This document shows, one piece after another, positions 1-13,348 of a stretch of 64,000 nucleotides of DNA; position 1 is the first letter of the stretch, and each line of letters opens with the position of its first letter. The DNA comes from Luscinia megarhynchos (taxonomy: Eukaryota > Chordata > Aves > Passeriformes > Turdidae). A program made the position numbers and the translations under genes. The notes beneath the pieces were generated by a model that saw nothing but the letters and a program-made list of their open reading frames with translations, did no database searches and was not told the DNA's origin. The DNA is taken from assembly GCA_034336665.1 (NCBI GenBank), contig CM067569.1:4333820-4397819 (forward strand), written 5' to 3'.

Positions 1-3000
1 AAGCCATAATTCCCCCAACTGTTGCTGCTTTTTAAGCCCTACAGCTGCTCTGTGCCATCCTAACCACCTCTCTGTTCATTAGGGACCTGCAGTAGTCTTG
101 GTTTATTCCATTTACACCTGGATTTAACTAGCAGTGGTTTTGTGCCCCCTCACCTCTTCATTACAGCTTCCTGAGGATCAAACCATGCAGAGTCTCAGGC
201 ACCTTCTCTTCCCATCCATTCCACTTAGGCACCTGCTCTCCGTGGGAACTGATGGCCAGCTCGGGCTGGGTGAGTCCTGAGCCCAGGTTCTGCACTCCAA
301 ATCTTCATTTGCAGCAAACAGTGTGCACGTGGCTGTGTGGGCTGCAAGGCAATGTTTGCATGACCATGGAGGACTGAAGGGCTAATCAAGGATCAATAAC
401 CACAGTGATTGAGGTAACCGCTTTGGAATATTTAATCGGGGGTGACAATTAAGGTTCTTTTAGATGTTGCAAATTCAAAGCCTTGAATCCAAGTCAAGTG
501 TTCACCCTTAAGGGTTGCACAAGTTTCCCCAAATGATGCCTCCTCCCTCTCCAGCTCAGCTGCCTGCAGAGCCAGCACAGAAACAAAGATCACATGAAAT
601 TGCAATGAACTTCTCTCCTCTGCCAGTTTCCCAGCACTTCCAAGTAATGTCCAGCTAAGAATAAAATTTATAGTATAAGTGGCATGATAGCCAGGCATTA
701 AGTGCTTCCCAAGGAAGTGCTGGATTTTATAAATCATAAAGGTCTGCCAGAATTCCTCAGCTGAAGTGCTATTGGGCTTTTTGGCTTTATTTCTCTAAAT
801 GATATTCAGAGTTTGGAAGTGAAGAAGGATATTTGCTTCCTGGTAGTGAATTCCACCAAGATACAAATCTCTGTCTCTTGGAGAATGATAAAAGAAGTCA
901 GGCAGGGTATTGTATACCATCCTGCATTAAGAAAAACTCGGAGGTTTAAGGCCATCTGTATTTAGATCCAAGGACAGATGAGACATTTAAATTTTAGTAG
1001 CACTCAGTTATACACCTGACATAGAGAAATGGCTGCAATCCTTTTTATCAGGCTGGAGAATAGGCATTAAATGACAAAATATTAGTCAGGCCATAGATCC
1101 CTGAAATGTATAAGTTCTGCAGCAGCTTCATTAAATCTGTTTTTTATCAGAAAGGAGGGAAAGGTCTGGTACAACATTGCCAGCACTTGAGGCATTGCAC
1201 TTTTAGAGAATCACCGCCAGATACTTCATCCATCTGTCTATTTTCATATTTATTGTTTTACCAATCACTTCATTCATCCATCTGTTCATCTGTGTAAACC
1301 CATTTTTTTAAATTTTAATTTTTATTTATGGACTGACCTTAATAAACTCCCCTCAAGTAGGGCGTGTTTATCACTGTCACGGATGAAAACATTATTAATG
1401 ACAGGAGAGCCGTGCTGGGAGGACAGGAGCCCTTTGAATTCCTTTCCAGCTGTCTGGGCTGCAGCCACTCAGCTGGGCAGGGGTGGCTGGATCGATAAGG
1501 TCAGAGTTCAGGCACTGCTCCCATCTCCTCCATCATCCCCATCACTGCCAGCTGATGGTGCCTGCAGGTGGAGCAGGGGCACCTCAGCAGCAAAGGCTTT
1601 CCTGCAGGAAAAGCTTGGGATGGCTATTTGGGAATGTGGGCAAGGGTGTCAGTGCAAAGGAGCAGCCCACGGTTCAGATATTCCAGGGAAATTCTGTCTG
1701 AGCATAAGTTAGGAATGCATTGATGGTTAATGCTCTCCACACCCCGTGCAGGAAGGGGAGGTGAGTTAATTTACAGCACCAGGGCTGCACTTTCAATCCA
1801 CTCAGACTCTGATTTCCTCAGAGCCAGGGCTGATCCCCACAGCACAGGCACCTGCAGCAGCCAGGGCTCCAGCACCACACCTGTCACTGCCTGGGGTGTC
1901 CCGTTAGCCTTGAAATCACCTCCAGCAGGACATGCAGGTGGTTCAAATCCTGGTTTTTCCCAAAGCCACCGATGAGAGATTGCAGGAGACGGTTTTTCAG
2001 AGGCTCCAAGGATTGTTGATTGTTTCTTGTCTCGGGAACTCTTTGCCCAGCTCTCAGCAGTCTGTTCGGCCAGGCACCCAGGATGGAATCTGCCTGGTAA
2101 AGGCAGGGCTTATCTTTTATACTCTAAATTACCTACTAGATATTTATAACAACTTTCCAATATAATACAACTTTGTTAAACGGTCCAGCTCTGACCCCAT
2201 CCAATCTGACAGTGCCAGCATGTCACCCAGCATGGATGGCACAGTGGAGAAGGAGGAAGAGGAATCCACACCCCAAATTCTCCATCTTGGCCACGTGTCC
2301 CTTATCACAAACATCCCCAAAAGTCTATTTATCCACGTTCTAACAGTCTAACTTACACTTTACTATCTTTGGTGGCTTGTTTCCATTCCCTCTGTGTTGG
2401 TAATTTCCCCCCAGGGGTTTGAATTCAGCACCTGAGACACCTGGGTCTCACTCAGGGGTCTTGAGACCCTCGCCAGGGGGATTTTGAGTCCCCCAAGGAG
2501 GCCAGGGGAGCACCCTGGGCTCCCACACACACCTGGTCTGGGCAGCACAGCCCACTGCACCTCTCAGAAAACGCTGCTTGTCACCACTAGCCACCCCCAT
2601 CCCTAATTTCCCCCAGCAACACGGGCGATAATTGCGTGGAAGGTGCAGAGAGGGCCTCGAGTGCCTCGAAATTACGCACCTACAGATTAAGAGCATCTCA
2701 AATTTATGACAGGCAATAGTCACGAGGTGGCCATAAATGCTTTACAGGTTCACTTAGTTGACATAAAGCCTAACCTTGCCACAAAAATACATTTTTATTC
2801 CGCTGGCTTAAAGCAGGTTTGACAAATACTCTCCAGGATAACTCAACCCTCGCGTTTTATCTTTGCTTGGCCCAGGCGCCGGCTGCGACAGAGTTTTGTC
2901 ATGAAAGATGGAGCTCTGAGGCTGGGGACATTCCCCTCATGGCTTCATCTCACCTCCCAGCTCATTAGAAACCTGCCTAGCATTTTATTTTGACATCAGA

Positions 3001-6000
3001 GGTGTAAATCAAGTCATAAACATATTTAAGCTAATGTTGTTGAAAATCCGTAATTCTGACAGCGAAATGAGCGGCAAAAAAAAGTGCATATAATATTTGG
3101 TGACATGTAATTTTAACTTCATCCCTTCCCTTTGCTTTTGAGACATTGTTACCTGCAGGATAAGGCAATAAAATAGGGATGTACAAGAATGTGTCAAATG
3201 TAGGGCTTCCCTAAATTACACTCTCAGGCACAGATTAATACATTTAATACATTCCAGTCATGAGTGAAGTACTTATAGCAGAACAACTGCTCCTTCAGTG
3301 ATATCATTCACTGGAATGAACTACAGCTAACAGTGACAAGCTGGAAAAATGCCCCCACTTTTCAAACTGTACAAATGGCATTTGGACACAGTAACTCAAA
3401 ACTGGACACTTCATTTCAAGTTTAAAGCTAGTGGTCCAGTCAAAAGCTATTACTCCATCTTCTTTATTTGTAGTCCATGCTTTTGTGCTCTTTAAGAATC
3501 AAATAAATACTGGTGTAATGGTTAGCAACTGCCAGTTCAACGAAAAATACTGCTAAATTCGCCAATAAGTCTTTTTTCTACACACACAAATTTATGACAT
3601 AAGAACTGAACCCATTCCTGTTACAATGTCTGGATAGTTTTTTAATGTAGAGGGAGACTCACTTTAGTGATAAGAGTTTAAACCTCAACTCCTTTTTCCT
3701 TCTCTCTGGATCATACATCTGGATGGAGAAGAGCCTGAGACAAACAGCCCCTGTGTGCCAGCCTGGGTGCACTGAGCTGCTCTGTGCTCAGCTCCAGCAC
3801 AGCTGAGGAAAGAGCTCTGCACTGGCTCTTTCCCTTCTGCACCTCCACTGGGATTATTTAAATGCAGACACAAGGTCTGCCCCTGCTCTGCATTATTTTG
3901 AGAACTGGATGGAGAAGGGAAGGAGGCTGAGGTGGTAAAACCTCACTGAAGCTTTCTCCTTTTCAGTTCTTGATCATCCTCTTTGGTCCACTGCTTACTC
4001 CTCCCATCCTGCCCCTCCACTGGCTAATAATAATTAGATAATTGTGATCAGCACAAGTGTCCTGTTACTGTGCAGAGGGAGGGAGCAGGATTTCCCTCTG
4101 ACCAAGGAGGGCTCCCCACAGAAACCAGAGCTTGCCCAGGGATGGGGCTGCTGCCTTTCCAGCATGTGCAGGTTTCAGGGCCAGGGTTTTTAGTTTCTGC
4201 TTGATCTACTGATGCAAAACCAGCAATCCTCCACAGCAATCAGATGTCTCACACCCCCAGAGAAATCCCTGCTGCATCCCCACAGCCCCTGCACGAGGGG
4301 TTTGTGAATTAATGTTTATTCCAGACAATGGCTGTGCTCAAACATGCAGTTATGGGCTACATCACACCTAGAAAAACACCTATGGGTTACACCAGGAGCT
4401 GTGCTAAACTTCTGCACTTGGCTGATGTGAGACCCGAGTGGGGACAGTGTGGTGAAGGGATAAATATTCCAAGTGCCACTGGAATATTGCCAAGCTCCCC
4501 AGCCAGCTTATTTTTAGAGTGTGTTGCAGCAAATGCTACATTAAGACAAGAGATGAACAATGGATTTGTCTCTGAAAGGAGAAAAACTCACACCCTGGCA
4601 CTTTCTCAGGAAGGCACACAAAGGTGCTGCCCCAGACTCACGAGATTACTTTCAACTTGTTTCAGGGGAGACAAGGAACTAAACCACAAATTATTCTGGA
4701 TGTTGTGAATATATTGGTTTTGTTCTCCAGCTTCCCCAGGTAGTAATTATAGGTCTGCTCTGTTTTGTCACAGATATTTGCAGATAGAATACCCAAAAAC
4801 ATGAGGCTGTTCTCATGGCTTTTTCCTCCAGTGCAAGCTCTGTAGTGCCCCATCATCAGAAGACCCACAGTATATAGAACACTCAAGAAAAACTGTCTGG
4901 AAACAGAAATTATTTTCATTTCCAAGAAATATCTTACATTTTCTTTTATTCAGTTTCTTAAAGATAGTGAAGAAGGATTTTATGTTCCCAGTAATTTTAT
5001 TTGGTGTCATAATTGCATCTTGATTAATTCTAGCCACATTTAAAAATAGGAGGATTTTGATTTTGAAGTTTTTTTCTGATCTGCAGGGCAGATTTTGCAG
5101 AGTTTATATGACTACAAGTAATGTGAGCTGGGAAGAACTGTGATAACCTGCAAACAAAGCACCTTTTGGGACTGAGAGGGGTAAATGACAGGTGGGACAG
5201 GGGCAGGATTGTCCCTGGCATCTCTGCAGTGACATTTTGAGGACACAAAGACTCTGGCAGCTGAGAAAAGCAGGCTGCTGTCACACACACCTCTGCCACC
5301 TCCCTTTGCCACTGCTAGAACCAAAACCACCAAGCCTGCAGTTATTTCCTTCCAGGAGAGAAGCTCACCAATTTTCCTTTAAAAAAAACAACTAGACTTT
5401 ATAATCTGGTTTGTATTAATTCACACCCAGTCCTAACCCAGCTTGTAAACACCTTGGAGCAGAATTCTTTATTTTTTTGGCTGTTACCCACCTGATTGTG
5501 GTTTATTTGCATCCTGTACCACAGCTAGGGATCCTGGATCAATACAAGTAGGGATGAAAAATAACACTGTGTTCTAAACTGCTGTGACTAACCCCTTGAA
5601 TTAGAAATACCAAAAAACAATTCAATCCATATTGCAGGATTTTATCTGAGGCCAAGTACTAATTCAAAATTTTACCTGCTTTCCATGGAATAGTAGCAAA
5701 ATATATCTCCAAATCTGGTTTTGACTCATTAAACCCTGTTGACAAAGTGATTTGTTTTGAGAAATAAATGAAAGCCTTTTCAGAAGAACTCTCCTCAAAT
5801 GGAAACAAGGAAATCAGCCTCAAATGTGTCATCCTTGGAAAAGCCACCAGGACATTGGGAGACCTGGTTCTCCTGCTGCAGTGCAGAACACAGCACAGAG
5901 TAAACTGACAAAATAATTGGATTATACATGCACAATTCAGACTTTCAGTTACTGGCTGCTTTCTTGCTCCTGGTTTCCACAGAAAAGTCAGGTTTTTGTT

Positions 6001-7620
6001 CCTTAAGTCCTTGTACACCTTATTTACATATGAAAAGGTAAGTTTATAAAAGAGCTTTCCTATTTTACTACACCTAATAGTTAATAATTTAAATCTGTAG
6101 CCATTATCATCATATAGATTGACACAAATGGCATATGGATCATTCTGGGAGATGAGGGTTAGTCTCTTTTAAGAGAGAATTGTTTTAGTTTTTGCAGGAA
6201 ATTAATCAGGGGAATGGGCTTTGTGGAGCATGGAGCAAATCTAATCTGTTCTTTGTTCAAATTTGCCTTGCTCCAATTCCTAGCAATTGTAGACAACATG
6301 CTCTTTTGTTCAGGAGCCACTTGTTACATGCATAATTAGAGACTGCAGTAGCTGTGTTTAAAGAAAAACTGTTTTCCAATGTAATGTGTGATCTTGATAA
6401 TAGTATTTTCATCAAAGGTAGCAATTACATTCATTAAGCTGGGACTGGCAAGGCAGCAAGGAAATTAAGTGGAAGGTGAATAAAAAGCTCCCCATTTCTT
6501 TTTAAAATCTCTGCCTCTTTATAAGTTGAAATGCACCACGTTGAGCTGCAAACTGGAAAATACATACTGAATATAAGGGAGAAAAAAGAAAGAAAGAAAG
6601 GAAAAAATAAAGTCCTCCTTAACCTTTCTGAATAATGATCCAGGAGATATCCTAGGGACACCTACTATAGATGCACTTTTCAAATTAAAGGGCTTTATTC
6701 TACATTAATTTCTTATGCAAGTTTTAAACGAGCTCAACATATGATTCAGGTCTTTAAAGGCTCCAGGGCTCTCTAGGATTAATTCACTGTTCTTTTCACA
6801 CATGAATTAATTGTTTTGTGTTCTCAAAAACAGCAAACAGCACATAAATCAACCAGTTTGGAAAAGGCACAAGGCTGGTGCCTTTTGCAAATCACTGAAG
6901 TTTACTCTTTACACTCCATTATTGTAAAATGCAACTTTTAAAGGAGAAGCTGGAAAAGTAGGACATATGCTCTTAATTCTAAGTGGATTTCTTGAATGTA
7001 CAACTCATTTCAGCAATTTGATTCCTTGAAAGACCAAAGTTGTGGAGCACTGAAAAGACATTCTTCCTGCAGGTTAACTGTATTTTTCCCAATTAATAAA
7101 TCAATTACACATCACCAATATATTTGCAAACATTCCCACACAAGAAGAGCGAGTTGTGAGGGGGTTTTTTACCCTCTTTTTGCCTTAAGCTTTGGAAGAC
7201 TGAGATTTGTAGATGGAAAAATGTGAAAATCTAAAGGTGTGAGTGCAGAGTCCCGTGAGGACTGTGCCCAGCCCATGGGCTGCCCCAGGCACTCCTGCTG
7301 AGCACACACACAGAAAACTCATTTTAAAGCTCCAGTCCTGAGGTTATTCCAGGCACAATCCTGATTTTATTCCAAGCACAGTATCCCAGGCTAAGTGGGG
7401 GGAAGTGTCTGTCCTCTCACAGCTCTGCCCTGTGCTGACAGCAGGGGCAGGGCACCACTGCTGACAAGTCACTGCTTGTTGGAGCCCAGAAACCTTGGAG
7501 TTCTGAACTTTCTGTGCTTTCTGACACTGACCCCCAAGAGAACACTGCTTTTGACTTGAGGCCTTGGAGAAGGCTTCCAAATTTGAGTGATGGAGTTGGT
7601 CATGGGCGTTCAGTTAGAAT
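1..7620. other. Intergenic region, no gene seen
   Basis: No exon with splice sites and recognisable protein similarity was found on either strand; open frames here are short and unrelated to known families. If human gene order holds, this lies between the 3' end of ACADSB and HMX3/HMX2, so developmental enhancers would be the expected content. A low-repeat, AT-rich block near 2,640-3,600 has the look of conserved regulatory DNA and is listed separately. About 2,200-2,560 may be an old repeat, but I could not assign it to a family. Confidence 0.6.
2640..3600. promoter_or_regulatory. Candidate distal enhancer block with TTTATGAC sites
   Basis: The octamer TTTATGAC or its complement occurs at 2703-2710, 3013-3020 and 3591-3598. 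This is close to the posterior HOX/CDX-type site. Several ATTA/TAAT homeodomain cores lie between them, for example around 2960 and 3045-3055. There are no obvious CR1 or LTR pieces. The position beside the expected HMX3/HMX2 locus fits a developmental enhancer. The motif matches are seen in the sequence; enhancer function is inference only, and conservation could not be tested. Confidence 0.3.
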
Positions 7621-7625
7621 AGAAG

Positions 7626-8035
7626 TGTGTGATTTCACATGGTGAAGGGTTTTGGATTTGGGGTTTTAGAATATAGTAATAGGTATGGGACAAGATGGAG
7701 GTTTTTGGGAGTTGTCTCTTTCTCCTTTTTGTTCCTTCTTCCTCCTAGTTTCAGGTAGTAATTTTTGGTTGGATAGAAAATCCCACAGTGCGGGTCGCAG
7801 GTGTTTGGTTATTGGGTCAAAGGTATAAATAATATAGGTGTTGGTCCTTTATTGGACTGCTTAGCTTTTAAAGACCTTGTAACTAGCTGGATCTGTCTCC
7901 ATTTTGCTGGCTTTTAGCTGGGAGCTACAAGTGCTGCAGAACTCTCTGCACTATAGATAAGATTTAATAAACAACCAAGTCCGAATGAGAAAATTGTCTC
8001 CTTCGTGTTTTTAATCCTGACTCTGAGTGAAGGCA
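7626..8035 (+). mobile_element. Solo LTR of an endogenous retrovirus (candidate)
   Basis: A 410-bp block begins TGTGTG and ends GGCA. It is flanked on both sides by GAAG (7622-7625 and 8036-8039), which fits a short target-site duplication. Inside are a TATA-like TATAAATA (7824-7831) and a polyadenylation signal AATAAA (7966-7971) about 140 bases further on, in the order expected for U3-R-U5. No internal retroviral genes are attached, so it would be a solo LTR left by recombination. The ends are my best guess. The class (ERVL-like rather than another) is not established. Confidence 0.5.
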
Positions 8036-8045
8036 GAAGAAAATG

Positions 8046-10770
8046 AAGACAAGCCACTGATTAAGTGGGGCAGTTAACCCATCACAAGATCAGGGCTGAG
8101 GCACATTTTAGCAGGAAAATCCCCCAATTCAGGGTCTCAGCCAGCACCAACCAAAGCAGGTGGCACCTGCAGCAGGGGGACAAGGCTGGTCTGGCAGCAC
8201 TCACAGCAGGGCAGGGAGAGGAGGGTGGTGGCAGAACTGTGCTCCCTCCTCAGCAGGGATGTCCCAGCCCACTCCCAGCTCAAGGGAAGAGAGAAAGCTG
8301 CAGCCAGAACCCAGCTGCTCATGACTCCAAAAATAACTGTTTCTCCCTCTGCCCTTCCCAGAAATAGAATCTGAAACCACAGCATCTTGGCCAAATTGGA
8401 ATTTGCATAGTTCTGCGAAGCATTTCCTTCAGTTAGGAATGATTTAATTATTCTTCACTTCCTCTTCTAGAAATCATTCCTGGATAATGAGGTTAGCATA
8501 GAGCAGATATGTTTCAGTCAAGGAATAGATGTAATTTAGTGCCAGAAGGCTTTTACAGTTGGGAAAAAAAAAAAAAAGATTTTTGGACACTTCTAAATAG
8601 AAGCAGCAGGATAGAGAAGGTTTGCTATTAAATTAGAACAGTCTGAGACCAGACAATTTATCCCAGTGCTGTGTCAGCCCCTGAAAAATCAGGGCACAAC
8701 CAGCACTCCCCTGCAGCCCAGATTCTTACACAAAGGTAACAAGCCACATTTTAAATCATTATTAAATAATGGCAAGCTGCATTACTGCCAGAGAATTGTT
8801 TATCTCTGCAAATTGCATCACTGAAGTCAAAGTACAGTAGAGCTAAAATTCTTCCAGCATTAAATGGAAGATCTGTTGCTGCACCTTCCTTTGGTCCTTG
8901 GAAACTGTGAACCCTGCACAGCACTCAAATGTATTTTATGACAAATATTCTGCTGAATCCTGCTTTTATTATTCAAGCAACAGTCCAAATAACCAAATTA
9001 TCAATCAAATATAGGCACTGCTACAATTAAACTCAGAAAATTATTTTCCTTCTAAAGCCTGTTTGGACAGACATTGAGAGGACCAACCCTATCTCCAGCA
9101 GCTCCATGGACCAAACAAGTTCTTTGGAGCTTTTCACTATTTAACTATGCTTCCAGAACCTTAACTTTTATTTTTTAATTATTCCTGGATTATTTTTTTC
9201 TCAGTTTAGCAAATTTCTTCTACAGAAAACCAAAAAGTGTCTAGAAAAGTTAATGTCTAACATGTAATTATCATGTCTTAAAAGCAGAAAGCCTCAGCAA
9301 CACTGTTTTAAATTAAACCTGCTCTGCTTATACTGGAAAATTTGCATTTAATTTGCATATTTAGGATGCAAATTAGGAAATGGAAGAATTTTGCAGGGTA
9401 TCCTTGAAAACAATTCAGGCCAAAAGCATCCAAGACACTTGCTGCAAATTTAATGTGAAGGATGATCAGAAAATGATTCTGTTCCACTGAGGGCTGGGTC
9501 ATTGCTTGAGACTTGGCTGAATGTTCCTGACTGAAGGCAGCAAACAGCCTCTCCTCAGCCTCACTAAAAAGAATCACTAAAAACTTGTGTTTTTTTTAGT
9601 TTGTCTAAGTCCTCCAGTGTTAGCAGCTCTTACAGTTGCTGAGAGAGAGAGAATAGTTTCAGAAAGATGTAAATCCAAATGATCTTGAAAGACAAAATAT
9701 ATAAAAATGCTATTACTGTCTAGTGAGACTGCACATATTTTTGATTTATATTTCTAAATATTTCACCAGAAAAAAATGTTACAGTGTACACTGCATGTTC
9801 CTTTGAACATTAAACAAGCTATTAGGGAGCACACTGGTTATTTCTAGTTACCCTGAATACATTCTGGGGCTGAGGAAAAGCATTTCTTCAGCTTTTGTGT
9901 ATCCAGTACCAGCTCAGGGAAGTCAGACAGCTGCTTTCAAAGCAGACTGGGCTTCCAATCGAGCTTTGCTTGGTAGAAGAACTCAAAATGTGCCTCTCAC
10001 CAAAAGATTTTCAAGTGGAAATGCAATAACATGTTAATTAGAATGGTCTTTGCATAGCAAAAAGCTCCCAAAGAACAATAACTCTGCAGTTCATGTAAGC
10101 CTTTTCTAACACAATCTTTACATGGGGAAAAGAAAATAGGAAAGAAAGAACAACAGCATAGAGAAGATGATATAAAATGTTGTATTTGAGAACTTTCCAA
10201 GTAGTGATTAAACCCTTCTGTGGAGATCTGCCTTGATCACCAACCAGAACAGAACCAGAGAAACCTGACATGACACAGTCACTCCTGGAACAAAACCTGC
10301 AAGATCTGTAACAATTTTAAATTACAGATCATTAGAGAACCATGAGCTGATATACAAGATTAGCATTTTATCAAGTCAAAACCAAAATTCAGTCACTTTT
10401 TAATACATTCTCAATACAGGACTTTTTCTTCTAAGCAGGAATGCTCACATGTAACATTTCATACTGAAGTTGCTGTTCCAGGACAACAGACTGGATGGAC
10501 TAAAGGGCATAAAAAGGGGAAAGTCACTAATAAAATACATATTGAGTATAAAAAGCAGCTTAAAAGCTCAGAAAGCCTCCCAGCATTGCCCACACCAGCT
10601 CTGCAGCCTGTGCCCACAGTGCCAGATGTAAACTGCCATTTTCTGCCACCCAAAAATTCCTGTCCCAAACCAGAACAGGGAGCACAGGCAGCTCCTGGAC
10701 AACAGCACAGCACTTCTCATTCCTAACCAAACATCTGAGCTCAGAGCAGCAATGGAACCAGGCTTGAGGG
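8046..10770. other. Intergenic region, nothing recognised
   Basis: AT-rich sequence with short chance open frames only. No splice-bounded exon, RNA gene or clear repeat was recognised on either strand. Confidence 0.5.
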
Positions 10771-10774
10771 GAGG

Positions 10775-10885
10775 AAATAATGCCAGGTTGGACAGGGCTT
10801 GGAGCAACCTGGGACAGTGGAAGGGGGCCCTGCCCATAACAGGTGGGATCTAAGGTCCCTTCAACCCAAACCATTCTGCGACTCC
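10775..10885 (+). mobile_element. CR1 LINE 3' fragment
   Basis: Contains the typical CR1 3'-end wording: a GGACAGGGCTTGGAGCAACC-type segment, then GGGACAGTGGAAGG, then a terminal AACCCAAACCATTCTG-type end. It reads 5' to 3' on the plus strand. It lies just beyond the predicted ACADSB polyadenylation site. Confidence 0.8.
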
Positions 10886-10985
10886 AGAGTCAGTCACCAG
10901 AGCAGCCAATGCCCTCCACACAGGTAACTGTCCTCTTAAAACAACAAGGAAAGTTACTCAGGGGTTGCAATTGATTTGTGCACAT

Positions 10986-13277
10986 ATTCCTCCACAGAAT
11001 TTTGTGTACAAATACATTACATTATTTATTTCTTTCAAAACTGTGTACAAAATACAACATACATAACAAAGACATGGAATATGTACAGCTGTAACATTAG
11101 TTAAAGGCTTGACCTTGCTTTATTGAGAAAAAAAGCTACTGTTGAATAGCTGATGAGGATGCTCAGGTTGTTTCCTGGACTCAGGCATCCCATATCAGAC
11201 TGTGAGGAATCACATTCATCTCATTTTTTCCTGGTTATTTTTTCAAATGGGTACCTGACACAGTTCTACACAGAGTCTTTTTACATAATCCTGGACATCC
11301 AGCCCTTAACAGTCCTTCAAAGAGCCCTGCACTTTGCTCCACAAAGGGCTTGCTTCTGGCACTGTACTGAATCAGTTAAGTATTGCCAGTCCTCAGTCTC
11401 ACCCAAACTGCAGATGCCAAGATGAGAGTGTCTCAAACCAGGAGATCACAGCAAAAACCAAACTGTTTTCTGTGGACATTCACATAAGCAAAGCAGATTA
11501 AACCTCAGCAGCCAAGAGCTGCCTCACCTTGGCACTCAGCACAGTAACAAACATTAACTCAAGCATTTTGCAGTGAGGTTATGATTATTTTAGATTCACA
11601 GATACACTGTGTTGAACAGAATAACTGTAGTTAAATGTTGTGGTGTCTGTAGTCTTAATTCTAATCTAAATTTTTCCAGCTGTTTCAGCTGAAAGAAAGC
11701 CTGCAAGCAAATCTGAAATGTATTAATAATGATAATGATTAATAATAATATTGCCAGAAGAAAACTTCAGAAACCATCTACCTACCTTCCTACTCTTGGT
11801 ATTTTTGAAAACCTGAAAGCTCTTGATCAAACTGATATGGGAGGGGCTTTTTTTTATTGGCATAAGGATAATCACCACAATAATTCTTTGCCCATTAACA
11901 GGCAAAGCATGTATATAGAGGGATTAGTTCACTAAAGCAGTTACTTCCCTTTGAAGTCAGAGAACTTTTTAATACGTGCTTTTCATCCTTGCTTGTTTCT
12001 TTGTCTAAAGGCACTGCTTGTTTTACAAATCCCACTTGTTAAGTGTCACTTGCCCTGGTTTTGCTAGGAAATCCTCTGGGAGTCTCAGCCTACAACGTTC
12101 TAAGCTCCACTCAGAGTGGATCATCAGTGAAAGGCAAGCTTTAAAAATGAGATTCTTCCAAGTCAGCCAAAACCAGAAAACCAATCCTTCCCTCCCCAAA
12201 ACACTTGAAACAGATTGCCAATTACAGCAATTAGGATGATTTTTCATATATTAAGCTTCCTGTCTCTTGATTATTAGTTAATTAGCTCTCCAGCTCTGAA
12301 GAGGTTTCTGCTGTAAATAAAATGTCTAATTTTAGAGTAAACAGAGACAAATAAAAAAAGCAAATACTTCCCAACCCCCAGCCCTTTTTTCTCTCTTAAA
12401 AAAGAGAAAAACTGTACTAGAGAACCACTAAACTTCCAGGAGCAAGGAATTCTAGGCTGCAAATTAACAGTGTCTCCCTTTAAAGTTTGTAAAATGCATT
12501 GACTGTGGAAAGGCCACTGTGAGGTAGTATCACAGCACTCCCATTACCCAGCTTGTATCTGTCCTTTTGCAGAACTACTAGAGCTTTTTTAACCCCATTT
12601 CAGAAAGATTTCAACTCAACCTTTTATGAAAGGAGAACTATAAATAGGCTCTTAGATTAAAACCCTTAACAGCTGAGAAGGCTGGAAAGGGAGGTGGATA
12701 TTATCCACCTTTCAGGAGTACAAATTGGGGCTGCAAGGGCTTAATTACAAAGATATCCTTAAGAACACACTGAGGGCTGCTGGAAAAACGACTCCAATTA
12801 CAGCAGCTCCACAGACATCACTCCACCTGGGAGAGAGGAAACCACCACTTCCCTCTCTTTGCACCCCATGCTAATGCAGACAGCACATCTCAACTGCAGC
12901 CCCACTCCAAACACCAGCTCTGCTGCATGGGGAGAGTCCCTTCTCCCAGGTGGATTCACAGAAATGCCAGGGATTTGGGTTCCTTTGTTTTCACTTTGAA
13001 ATCTCCAAGTGCTGCCATGACCTAAGGGAACTAATTCCAACACCTGGAAGTCTCTCAGGCAGAAAGAAGTTTGGATTTAAATGTGGAATTCTTGTCTGCA
13101 CATTTGATTCACTCTCCTGAAATGGGGAATTCATGGTTTTCCCTATGATTTCACTGTGATGATGTATTCTTATTTCTGGTGCCACCAATGCCTTCTGTAA
13201 TTACAAATAAATAGGTAATTCACAATTAGTGTTCAGGGAAATAATTTTCATATAGTATCAAAAAAGTCCTTATGGTT
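10986..13277 (-). other. ACADSB: Probable ACADSB 3' untranslated region
   Basis: This stretch follows the ACADSB stop codon on the minus strand with no further exon. A minus-strand AATAAA lies at 11025-11030, a plausible end of a 2.2-kb 3' UTR. Another possible signal is at about 11,854. Extent is inferred from the signal alone; transcript data would settle it. Confidence 0.4.
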
Positions 13278-13348
13278 TCAGTACTCCTGTGCTAAGAATT
13301 TTGCAATTGTGCTCAGCTGGATATTTGAAGTTCCTTCATATATTGTAC
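13278..13348 (-). CDS. ACADSB: ACADSB last exon with catalytic glutamate and stop
   Basis: After a TTTCAG acceptor the exon completes a split Gly codon and reads [16 protein letters not shown], ending in AQEY and TGA. The Glu of YEG is the active-site base that removes the alpha proton in this dehydrogenase family. Family knowledge gives the role; the residue itself is visible. The exon is too short for automated open-frame listing. Confidence 0.93.

Noticed and set aside
2200..2560. Possible LTR or other repeat
   Set aside because: Composition changes here, but no LTR ends, TATA/AATAAA order or family resemblance could be shown.
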